Origin: Hyalangium gracile
GTDB taxonomy: Bacteria; Myxococcota; Myxococcia; Myxococcales; Myxococcaceae
Reading direction: 5' to 3'
Assembly (NCBI RefSeq): GCF_020103725.1
Contig: NZ_JAHXBG010000003.1
Span: 310,001 to 374,000 of the forward strand
Length of the DNA stretch: 64,000 nt
Position numbers and translations under genes: made by a program. Shown here one piece after another: positions 36,600-44,494 of this stretch. Position 1 is the first letter of the stretch. Each line of letters starts with the position of its first letter. The notes below the pieces were generated by a model that was not told the origin of the DNA, did not search any database, and worked only from the letters and a program-made list of their open reading frames with translations.

Positions 36600-37940
36600 A
36601 TGCTCCGGTGCATGGACCACGCCTCCACTCTGCTGCGCGTGACACTGGCCGTATCGTTCGCCGCGTTATCCTCGTGCGCGGCGCTTCCAGTGCGTGGCTC
36701 CCCTCCCGGAGAGGCCCCTGCTCGCCCACTGGCGATGGGCGTCGAGGCGCTACCGGGGGGAGCCCTGCGACTCTCCTTCGAGCCAGGACCCCACTCCCCC
36801 GCTCATGACATGTTGACGTTGGCAGAGGCTCGCGCCGTGCTCGCCGCCTTCGACGAAGCGTTCACAGCCACTGCCCAGACTCACCCTCAAGCCGTCATGG
36901 TTGCGACGGGCTCCCAAGGCCTTGCCGCCCGGGCGCCCTCCGCATGGCAGCAGACCCTTCGAGAAGAGTTCATCGCCCGGTATGGCCCTCCCCTTCTGCC
37001 CATGCCCAAGGTTCTGGAGCGAAGCCCGCTCTACATGGCCCTCAAGCTGTCTCCTCGCTACATGGGACGAGGGGCCCGGGATGCAGCCGAGGAGCTATTC
37101 AGGTCGCCAGTCTTCCTGGCCAGCGTTGCCCTCTCCGTGCTGGTGTACTTCGCCGCCTGGGTGGCCCCTGAGCCGTTCTTCTCCAAGGCCTTCGCTGCCT
37201 CCCTCACGGTCAGACTGGCGATGGTGGTGGGAGTGTTGGAGCTGCGGAACGTAGCCATGGCCTGCTTGCAGCTCTACAGGGACGCCACGAACGCCAGGAC
37301 GCTGAAAGAGCTCGAAGCCGTGGCTGAGCGCTTTGGCAGGGCCATCGGTGGCGCGGCTCTGCGCGTCCTCGTGATGGTGGCCAGCTTTGGAGCCTCCAAG
37401 GCACTGCCCTCCCTTTCACCGGGAACTCTGGGGTCTCTCATGGGACCGCCTCGGTACGCCACGGCTGGAGGGCTGAGGATGGGAGGCTCGGCGACGGCCC
37501 ACGTCATGGCCGACAGCTCCATCGTCGTTACAGGCGCGGCGGTGGGAACAGCCGCCAGCGAGGCGGGGGCTGGCGGTGGCGTCTGCAGCGACGGCTCCGA
37601 GAAGAAGACTGGCTACCAGTGGCACCACCTTGCGACCAACAAGAATGAAATCTCCTCAATCCACGGCGGCCCCTGGACGCCTCGCTTCGAGGACCTCTTC
37701 ACGAGAGCAGGCATGAGCCTGAGTGCGAGGGAGAACCGGGTCTATCTGGCGGGCCACCAAGGCCCCCACCCCGAGCAGTACCATCTGGAGATTTTCAGAC
37801 GCCTCGAGGAGGCCCTGGGAGAGTGCCAGACTCCGTCGCACTGCCGGCCCAGGTTGTTGAGCGCACTCGAGGAACTCGCGCGTGAGCTATGCACTCGGGG
37901 CTCGCGCCTTCACACTCTGGCGACACGAGCCCAGCACTGA
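36600..37940 (+). CDS. SitA-like polymorphic toxin lipoprotein, AHH nuclease tip
   Basis: 446 residues. The N-terminus is a signal with lipobox LSSC. Residues about 170-285 form a scaffold with two hydrophobic segments (FLASVALSVLVYFAAWVA and the helix near LRVLVMVASFGA) that also occurs in the toxin at 38780. The C-terminal tip is an AHH-type nuclease of the HNH/endo VII superfamily: WHHLATNKN (341-349), then GGPWTPRFEDLFTRAGMSL, and GHQGPHPEQYHLEIFRRLEEA. In Myxococcus such lipoproteins (SitA) are passed between cells by outer-membrane exchange and poison non-immune kin. The adjacent gene encodes an Imm11-type immunity protein. ATG at 36612 is an alternative start. Confidence 0.85.
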   Translation: MLRCMDHASTLLRVTLAVSFAALSSCAALPVRGSPPGEAPARPLAMGVEALPGGALRLSFEPGPHSPAHDMLTLAEARAVLAAFDEAFTATAQTHPQAVMVATGSQGLAARAPSAWQQTLREEFIARYGPPLLPMPKVLERSPLYMALKLSPRYMGRGARDAAEELFRSPVFLASVALSVLVYFAAWVAPEPFFSKAFAASLTVRLAMVVGVLELRNVAMACLQLYRDATNARTLKELEAVAERFGRAIGGAALRVLVMVASFGASKALPSLSPGTLGSLMGPPRYATAGGLRMGGSATAHVMADSSIVVTGAAVGTAASEAGAGGGVCSDGSEKKTGYQWHHLATNKNEISSIHGGPWTPRFEDLFTRAGMSLSARENRVYLAGHQGPHPEQYHLEIFRRLEEALGECQTPSHCRPRLLSALEELARELCTRGSRLHTLATRAQH

Positions 37941-37956
37941 CTCAGGAGCCATGAGG

Positions 37957-38523
37957 ATGCCCGGTTATTACGACCTCCAGGACGACATGCGCATCCCTGG
38001 GCGCTGGCATCTGCGCAGCCCGAGAGACGAACGAGGGCAGGCGGTCGCTCCCTGGCAGTTCCGAAAGGGCCAGCGCATCGCTCCACCTGGGATGATCCGA
38101 TTTCCGGTGGGCCCTGGCGGGATACCACAGGACTTCACGCTGGCTTCCTCCGCAATTCCCGTCGTCCACGCCCGCGTCGTCCGGCTCCTGGAGCGCCTGG
38201 GGGCTCAGGATCAGGTCCAGTTCCTGCCTGCTCGGATCGAGGGTCACGAGGAGCCATATTTCATCCTCAATACCCTGCGCGTCATCCGTTGCATCGACGA
38301 TGCCCGCAGCGAGGAGGTGCGGTACTGGAAGCCCGAGGACAACCGCCCTGACAAGGAGGGTGAGTACCGCAACGTCGCGGGCCTGCGCATCGCTCCCTCC
38401 AAGGTTGGCGGCAGTCTGCTCTTCCGTCCCTGGGGCTGGACCATCGCCCTCATCGTCTCCGAGGAGCTAAAGCACGCGATGGAACAAGAGGGCGTGACGG
38501 GCACGAAGTTCGTCGCAGCCTGA
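37957..38523 (+). CDS. Imm11 (DUF1629)-family immunity protein
   Basis: 188 residues, predicted cytoplasmic immunity protein that would neutralise the AHH toxin encoded just upstream (gap 16 bp). The second half shows the DUF1629/Imm11 pattern: YFILNTLRVIRCIDDARSEEV, a Y.YW.PEDNRPDKEGEYR segment, GLRIAPSKVGGSLLFRPWGW and IVSEELKHAMEQEGVTGTKF. AGGAG eight bases before ATG 37957 fixes the start; ATG 37951 is also in frame. Imm11 genes follow AHH and other nuclease toxins in many myxobacteria, which agrees with the pairing. The family match is clear; the specific partner is inferred from adjacency. Confidence 0.82.
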   Translation: MPGYYDLQDDMRIPGRWHLRSPRDERGQAVAPWQFRKGQRIAPPGMIRFPVGPGGIPQDFTLASSAIPVVHARVVRLLERLGAQDQVQFLPARIEGHEEPYFILNTLRVIRCIDDARSEEVRYWKPEDNRPDKEGEYRNVAGLRIAPSKVGGSLLFRPWGWTIALIVSEELKHAMEQEGVTGTKFVAA

Positions 38524-38525
38524 CA

Positions 38526-38548
38526 GAGAAGGGGCTGCCTACCTCACG
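38526..38548 (+). repeat. Cassette-boundary repeat, copy 1
   Basis: GAGAAGGGGCTGCC followed by TACCTCACG lies 2 bp after the stop of the Imm11 gene. It matches 20 of 23 positions of the copy at 40240-40262, which follows the second immunity gene and forms part of the recA terminator. A sequence kept after each immunity gene looks like a boundary where cassettes were added or exchanged. Confidence 0.65.
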
Positions 38549-38779
38549 CGAGACGAACCTGACCAGTTGTGGGTAGCTGATATTACCTACGCGCCGCCGC
38601 CAGCCGGCTTCCTCTATCTTTGTTATTTGGCGCCTACGGCCTGCACATGTGCGGGCCACTTGAGCAGCCTCGCTGCACACGAACCGCCTTTCTCTCGCCC
38701 CCCGATTTCTGGTGAGCTTCCCCAGCATGACTTGGACCGGCATCCATCGAGGGGCGAGCCCTCCACCAGAGAGAAACCG

Positions 38780-39780
38780 ATGACGTCGCGCTGGGCTGTA
38801 GCGATGTCGCTTGGATTGCTGCTGGGAGCGGGCTGTGCGAGCTCGCGTGTGGTGCGGCTGGAGACGAGCCAGGGCCAGCCCATGGAGTACTCATCGCCCT
38901 CTTGGAACAAGTCCGTGCATCTGGTCGCGGACGATTTCGAGCAAGCACTGACCCTGCTGGTGCTGGAGATACCCCTCACGCTGCGCCCCGCCCACCCAGG
39001 CCAGCTGGTGCTCGCCTCCTATCCCAGCAACCACGCCGACAGTCGATGGCAGTTCCTGATGAGCCAGAGCTTCGGCGGCATCTGCAAGCCAGGCCAGAGA
39101 AGAACCGACTGTCTGTCCCTGCTCGATGACGTGGCGGGCCTGACGGAGTGGGACAAGCTGGGGGTGGCCCTGGGCCTGTCGATCGAGCCCATGAAACAGA
39201 GCATCTCCCGAGCCGTGGAGAACACCCTGGCACCCCAGCTCTTCTATACGGTGATTGCCACGGGCCTCATCAGTTGGGCCCTGTTGGCCGCGAACCCCGA
39301 GCCCGTTTTCACCAAGGCGGCGGCGATCGTCTCTGCGGTCATGCTGATCTACCTGGGAGTGGAGACCTTCCTGGAAGCAGTGGACGCAGCCCGAGAACTG
39401 AAGGGGGCCACCGACAGGGCCACCACCTTCGAGGAACTGGACGCGGCCGGCAAGCGCTTCGCGAACCGAGTGGGCCCCGAGGTGGCACGCGTCTTCGTCC
39501 TCGCTGTGACGATCGTAGTGACCCAGGGAATGAATGGGGGTGCCTCGTGGCTAGCCTCGCGACTGTCGACGCTGCCTCGCTTCTCGGAGGCGGCATCACT
39601 CGGGGCCTCGCAGGTCGCCATCAAGCTGTCGGGAGTGGGGCAGGCTACCCGATGGAGCTCCACCACAAGGTGTCGCTCGCGGAGGGAGGAACCAATGCGT
39701 TCGACAACCTGGCCATCAAGTCCCGAACGGATCACCGCCTTGGCCCCAACTACAAGCAGAACCACCCCAACCTGCCATGA
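38780..39780 (+). pseudogene. SitA-like toxin lipoprotein, HNH nuclease tip, frameshifted
   Basis: Lipoprotein frame from ATG 38780 (MTSRWAVAMSLGLLLGAGC, lipobox LGAGC). A scaffold near residues 145-260 is related to that in the toxin at 36600: PEPVFTKAAAIVSAV against PEPFFSKAFAASLTV, and ATTFEELDAAGKRF against ARTLKELEAVAERF. The nuclease domain ELHHKVSLAEGGTNAFDNLA..TDHRLGPNY is in the -1 frame, which opens at the G run 39637-39640. Reading one G twice there gives SGVGAGYPMELHHK, as in intact HNH toxins. Without it the scaffold frame runs into an unrelated Ser/Thr/Arg-rich tail to 39790. The nuclease frame ends in ATGA at 39777-39780 that overlaps the next gene. It is a decayed toxin, a sequencing indel or a programmed frameshift. 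Confidence 0.75.
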
Positions 39781-40220
39781 CCTTCGATGAACTCGCTCGG
39801 AAGCTAGAGTCGTCCGCCTCGCGAACCTTCGGTCACGGCGTGAGCGAGGATGACATCCGCGCCGCCAGTGCCCGGCTTGGCGTGAGCCTGACCGGCGGCT
39901 ACCTGCGCTTCTTGCGGCGCTTCGGCTGGGGAGGTGTCGGCTCCTTTGAACTCTTCGGGCTCGGCGCAGATGTCCCTCCCTATCTGCACCTCGTGACGGT
40001 GACAGAGAGCGAACGAACCGAGGTGCGCCCCAGACTCCCCTCACATCTCATCCCGCTCATGAACGACGGTGGCGGCAATCTCTACTGCCTCGACGTACGT
40101 AGCGCCGGCGAGCCAGCGGTCGTCTTCTGGGATCATGAGGCCAGCGAAGAGCAATCCCCGGAGCCCGTGGCTTCCGATTTCATCTCCTGGCTGGCGAACC
40201 GGCTGGAGCAGCCCGATTAG
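39777..40220 (+). CDS. SMI1/KNR4 (SUKH)-family immunity protein
   Basis: 147 residues. A SUKH-superfamily protein, the most widespread immunity class for nuclease polymorphic toxins. The sequence shows the early helix EDDIRAASARLGVSLTGGYLRFLRRFGWGGVGSFELFGLG, the loop PSHLIPLMNDGGGNLYCLDV and WDHEASEEQ near the end, as in Knr4/Smi1 proteins. ATG 39777 overlaps the stop of the HNH toxin frame by ATGA, so it is probably translationally coupled to that frame and neutralises that toxin. It stays open although the toxin is frameshifted, as expected if immunity is still useful. Confidence 0.85.
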   Translation: MTFDELARKLESSASRTFGHGVSEDDIRAASARLGVSLTGGYLRFLRRFGWGGVGSFELFGLGADVPPYLHLVTVTESERTEVRPRLPSHLIPLMNDGGGNLYCLDVRSAGEPAVVFWDHEASEEQSPEPVASDFISWLANRLEQPD

Positions 40221-40239
40221 CCAGCTCGCTCCATCGCAC

Positions 40240-40262
40240 GAGAAAGGGCTGCCCACCTCGCG
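40240..40262 (+). repeat. Cassette-boundary repeat, copy 2
   Basis: GAGAAAGGGCTGCC followed by CACCTCGCG, 20 bp after the SMI1/KNR4 stop. It differs from the copy at 38526 at 3 of 23 positions. It merges with the hairpin at 40246-40273, so the ancestral element may have been a terminator shared by the cassettes and recA. Confidence 0.65.
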
Positions 40263-40273
40263 GCGAGCAGCCC
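40246..40273 (-). terminator. Probable recA terminator hairpin
   Basis: GGGCTG pairs with CAGCCC and CTCG with CGAG around a short CGG loop; the downstream side on the minus strand is followed by TTTCT. It lies 33 bp past the recA stop. The tail is weak, so confidence is moderate. Confidence 0.45.
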
Positions 40274-40306
40274 CTGGAACTTCTCTTCCGCCGATTCAGC
40301 CGAGCA

Positions 40307-41389
<1,083 letters not shown>

Positions 41390-41433
41390 CTCTCGACTCC
41401 TCCAGTCGTATGCGGTGAGCCACCCCGGCCCAC

Positions 41434-41449
41434 CTGAACCCGCGTTCAG
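41434..41449 (-). promoter_or_regulatory. LexA-type SOS box upstream of recA
   Basis: CTGAAC-CCGC-GTTCAG is a perfect 6-bp inverted repeat with a 4-bp centre. It contains the GAAC-N4-GTTC core of Bacillus-type boxes. It fits most positions of the Myxococcus xanthus LexA motif as I recall it (CTRHAMRYBYGTTCAGS). A second half-related dyad, GAACGCGGTTC, follows at 41449-41459. Only recA can be served in this orientation, since the next gene upstream is read in the same direction. Confidence 0.75.
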
Positions 41450-41522
41450 AACGCGGTTCGTATTACTACGCGACGGGTAGACCGTAGTCCACCCCTCTGA
41501 CATACCCGTATCGCAAGGCCCC

Positions 41523-42572
41523 TCAGCTCCGATGGAGAGCGAACAGGAGGGTAGCCACCAGCCCGGTCAGCCCGGCCACCGGGCCAGCGTAACCGCCGAA
41601 AAGTCCTAGGGAAAGTGTCAGCACCGAGGCCACCAGCAGCACCGCCAGCCCCATGTTGCGCAGGGCGGAGCGCGGCCGGCCGACCAGCAGCGCCACCATG
41701 GCCAGCAGCGCCACCCCTACCTCCACCGTGAGGAGCCCGGCCCCGGGATTCCCACGCAGCACGTTCAGGAGAACCTCCACCGTCGCCCCCCCTACCAGCA
41801 CGCCCGCGGCCGCCTCCTCGAGGTGCCGGCCCCGCTTCCCGTGCTGGCGCTCGCCCTCCTGGGGCTTGATGCGCTCCAGATCCTCGGGCCGCACTTCCAG
41901 CGCGTAGGGGAAGCCCATGGCGAGCAGCCCTCGGACGGCCGTCTCGTGGCAGTTGTGGCCCGCGGCATCCGCCAGGCCCTCGAGCCGCCCGCTCTCGATG
42001 AGACGGTGGAACCAGTCCGCTACGTGCCGTGAGCCTCCCTCGCGCACCATCTGGTCCAGCCAACGGTTGATGCGACGCGAGAGCTCCTGCCGCTCCGCTC
42101 CCTCGGCGCTCTGGGCCTGCTCCACCAGCAGCAGCACCGGCAGCGGAGTCCCCGGAGGCGGCGTGTTCACTCCCGGGAGCTGCTGGTCACCCGCGAGCGA
42201 GGTGATCTGCGCCGGATCCACCGTGACGGAAGCATCCCCCCGCTCCGGCACCGCATAGATGACGGCCGGCATGGGGCGCGCGATCGGGGGGAGAGCGTCC
42301 TCTAAAGGAGGGGCCGCGGCCAGGTGAGCCGCTGCCTGCTCCTCGGGTCGCTCCTCCCTGGGTAGCGCCTCCGAGTCGGCCCCCAGCACCCCACCCTCGG
42401 GCGCCGCCGCCGCAGGTGGGCTCTCCGGGAGGAGATGTCCCCAGTCAGCCACGTCCGCGATCGGGAGATCGCCAGCACCCTCGCCCTGAGGCGGACGGGT
42501 GGACTCACCCAGGGTGGGTGGACGTGTGCTGGAGACCGTCGACACGCCGAAAACTGTACCCGTGAGTGCCAC
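41523..42572 (-). CDS. Hypothetical membrane protein, C-terminal helices
   Basis: About 349 residues from GTG 42572. The first 160 residues are Pro/Ala/Glu-rich and apparently disordered. A folded-looking cytoplasmic segment follows ([66 protein letters not shown]). The last 90 residues carry three or four hydrophobic helices ([68 protein letters not shown]). I do not recognise the family. No ribosome binding site is clear, so the true start may lie downstream of 42572. Divergent from the sigma-factor gene. Confidence 0.65.
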   Translation of the reverse strand: MALTGTVFGVSTVSSTRPPTLGESTRPPQGEGAGDLPIADVADWGHLLPESPPAAAAPEGGVLGADSEALPREERPEEQAAAHLAAAPPLEDALPPIARPMPAVIYAVPERGDASVTVDPAQITSLAGDQQLPGVNTPPPGTPLPVLLLVEQAQSAEGAERQELSRRINRWLDQMVREGGSRHVADWFHRLIESGRLEGLADAAGHNCHETAVRGLLAMGFPYALEVRPEDLERIKPQEGERQHGKRGRHLEEAAAGVLVGGATVEVLLNVLRGNPGAGLLTVEVGVALLAMVALLVGRPRSALRNMGLAVLLVASVLTLSLGLFGGYAGPVAGLTGLVATLLFALHRS

Positions 42573-42630
42573 TGCGGTTCAAAGCGCATGAGGCCCGCAA
42601 CTTCCTGAAGCCAACGGGGTTCATGGCACC

Positions 42631-43230
42631 GTGGAGCCGGAATCGGACACACAGGTGATGCTGAGGGTGGCAGCGGGCGACCGGAAGGCGTTCGCCCTGC
42701 TGTTCGACCGCTACCACGCGAGCGTGGCGCGCTTCGCGTTCCGCTTCGTGGGGGATCAGGCCCGGGCGGAGGAGCTGACGCAGGACATCTTCGTGAAGCT
42801 CTACCGGAACGCGAAGGCCTACAAGCCCACCGCGCAGTTCAAGACGTTCCTGTTCCGGGTGGCCACCAACCACTGCCTCAACGAGGTGCGACGCGGAGAG
42901 TACCGGGTGACCCACACGACCACCGCGCCCACGCAAGAAGAAGAGAGCGGAGTGGAGGTCGCCGGGCCCGAGGGAGAGCGCCCGGACGAGGCGGTGGCGG
43001 GGCGCGAGCTGGAGCGCGCCGTGGGCGAAGCACTGCAGGGCATGAGCGAGCGGGAGCGGGCGGCCTTCACCATGTGCCGCTTCGAGGGCATGGCATACCG
43101 GGACATCGCGGAGGCGCTGGAGGCCAGTGAGGCGGCGGTCAAGAGCCTCATCCACCGGGCCACGCTCGCGGTGGCGCGGAAGATCGAGGAGTTGCAGGCG
43201 GGCACCTCGCCCGCCAGGAGCAGGGCATGA
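42631..43230 (+). CDS. ECF RNA polymerase sigma factor
   Basis: 199-residue extracytoplasmic-function sigma factor, a promoter-recognition subunit for RNA polymerase. Region 2 spans about 25-95: FDRYHASVARFAFRFVGDQARAEELTQDIFVKLYRN with the conserved core-binding helix and KTFLFRVATNHCLNEVRR. A Glu/Thr-rich linker follows, then region 4 (about 135-190): MSERERAAFTMCRFEGMAYRDIAEALEASEAAVKSLIHRATLAVARK, the helix-turn-helix for the -35 element. Start GTG 42631. The stop overlaps the anti-sigma start by ATGA. Regulated by the next protein; signal unknown. Confidence 0.93.
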   Translation: MEPESDTQVMLRVAAGDRKAFALLFDRYHASVARFAFRFVGDQARAEELTQDIFVKLYRNAKAYKPTAQFKTFLFRVATNHCLNEVRRGEYRVTHTTTAPTQEEESGVEVAGPEGERPDEAVAGRELERAVGEALQGMSERERAAFTMCRFEGMAYRDIAEALEASEAAVKSLIHRATLAVARKIEELQAGTSPARSRA

Positions 43231-43697
43231 GCTGCGCGTTCGAGGAAGACCTGACGGCGTACATCGACGGGGAGCTGCCGCCGCCGCGCCGCGCGGAGGT
43301 GGAGGCGCACATGGGGACGTGCGCGGACTGCCGGAGCACGGAGGCACTGCTGCGGCGCACGCTGACGCACCTGGAGGCGCTCCCCGAGTTCAAGCCCTCC
43401 CCGGACACGCGCCGGGCGGTGCTGGCGAAGGTGGACGCGCTGCCACTTCCGCTCCGGGAGCGGCTCAAGGCGCTGCTGCGGCCCGCGGTGCTGGTGCCCT
43501 CGCTGGGGCTGGCGGCGGCGGTGGGGCTGGCCGTCGTCTACAGCGGCCAGGAGTCCCAGGGCCCGGACGTGATGGACGCGGGAGCGCTGGAGCTGGCGGC
43601 CAACCTGGAGCTGGTGGAGGACTTCGACGTGGTGGGCATGGACAGCGCCGAGGACATGGAGGTCATCGAGAACCTCCACGAGCTGGAGGTTCAGTGA
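43227..43697 (+). CDS. Zinc-finger anti-sigma factor, single membrane helix
   Basis: 156 residues. N-terminal HCC zinc motif HMGTCADCRS (H-x3-C-x2-C), the anti-sigma domain that would hold the upstream ECF factor. One membrane helix (residues about 88-108, VLVPSLGLAAAVGLAVVYSG) divides it from a short, very acidic outer segment (VEDFDVVGMDSAEDMEVIENLHELEVQ). ATG 43227 overlaps the sigma stop by ATGA; the stop TGA overlaps the next ATG by one base. Release of the sigma factor in response to envelope stress is the usual mechanism but is inferred here. Confidence 0.88.
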   Translation: MSCAFEEDLTAYIDGELPPPRRAEVEAHMGTCADCRSTEALLRRTLTHLEALPEFKPSPDTRRAVLAKVDALPLPLRERLKALLRPAVLVPSLGLAAAVGLAVVYSGQESQGPDVMDAGALELAANLELVEDFDVVGMDSAEDMEVIENLHELEVQ

Positions 43698-44191
43698 TGA
43701 GACACACGCTGGCAATCATCGGCGCGGTGGGGGCGCTGCTCGTGGGGATGCCCGTGTGGGCCCAGGAGCCGGCGCAGGGGCAGACCGCCGCCGAGCGCTT
43801 CGAGAAGCTCTCGCCCGAGCAGAAGGAGGCGCTGCGCGCGAAGCTGCGCGAGTTCAAGGCGCTGCCCAAGGAGGAGCAGGAGCGCATCCGGGGCAACCTG
43901 CAGCGCCTGCGCAACCTGCCGCCCGAGGAGCGCGAGCGGCTGCGCGCCAACCTGCGCGAGTTCCAACGGCTGTCGCCCGAGGAGCGCAAGCTGCTGCGCG
44001 AGCGCTTCAAGGACTTCCGGAACATGGATCCGGAGCGCAAGGCGGAGCTGCGCAAGCGGATGCGGGAGTACCTGCGCGCGCACCCGGAGCGGCGCGAGCA
44101 GATGATGGAGAACATGCGGCGCTGGCGGCAGATGTCGCCCGAGCAGCGGCAGGAGCTGCGCGAGCGCATGCGCGAGAGGCGACGCCGGTGA
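43697..44191 (+). CDS. Exported DUF3106 protein
   Basis: 164-residue exported protein: signal peptide MRHTLAIIGAVGALLVGMPVWA, then a highly helical Arg/Glu-rich chain. It has at least four copies of a short unit with the pattern LSPEQKEALRAKLREFKAL, LPKEEQERIRGNLQRLRNL, LPPEERERLRANLREFQRL and SPEERKLLRERFKDFRNM (DUF3106). Each pair ends in a hydrophobic stop. It would act in the periplasm, perhaps by binding membrane, RNA-like or acidic partners, but no reaction is known. ATG 43697 is immediately coupled to the anti-sigma stop. The +4-charge repeats contrast with the acidic outer domain of the anti-sigma factor, which may be its partner. Confidence 0.82.
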   Translation: MRHTLAIIGAVGALLVGMPVWAQEPAQGQTAAERFEKLSPEQKEALRAKLREFKALPKEEQERIRGNLQRLRNLPPEERERLRANLREFQRLSPEERKLLRERFKDFRNMDPERKAELRKRMREYLRAHPERREQMMENMRRWRQMSPEQRQELRERMRERRRR

Positions 44192-44439
44192 GCCGCTTGC
44201 TCGTCATCCTGCTGGCCGCCGGCCTCCAGGCCGGTGTGGCCTCGGCGGCGGAGGATCGGACACCGGAGCCGCCCTCGCCTCCTGCCCCTCGGGCGACCGA
44301 GCCCGCCCGGCCCCGTCCCGAGGAGCCCCGGCTGTCCCCGGAGGACCGGGAGGTGGTGGAGAACCTCGAGCTGCTCGAGAGCATGGAGGCGGCGGAGAAC
44401 CTGGACCTGCTGCTGGAGCTCTCGAGAGAGGAAGATTGA
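44188..44439 (+). CDS. Small exported acidic protein of the sigma operon
   Basis: 83 residues from GTG 44188, overlapping the previous stop by GTGA. N-terminal signal SRLLVILLAAGLQAGVASAAED, a Pro/Arg-rich middle (TPEPPSPPAPRATEPARPRP), then an acidic helix REVVENLELLESMEAAENL. That helix echoes the MEVIENLHELE tail of the anti-sigma factor two genes earlier. The four overlapping genes from 42631 to 44439 thus seem to form one sigma-sensing unit. I know no function; too short to be in most gene predictions. Confidence 0.68.
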   Translation: MSRLLVILLAAGLQAGVASAAEDRTPEPPSPPAPRATEPARPRPEEPRLSPEDREVVENLELLESMEAAENLDLLLELSREED

Positions 44440-44494
44440 GCCTGCCGCCCGGGGTGGTGTCCCACCTTCCCGATTCGTAGCGTAGAATGGGACC

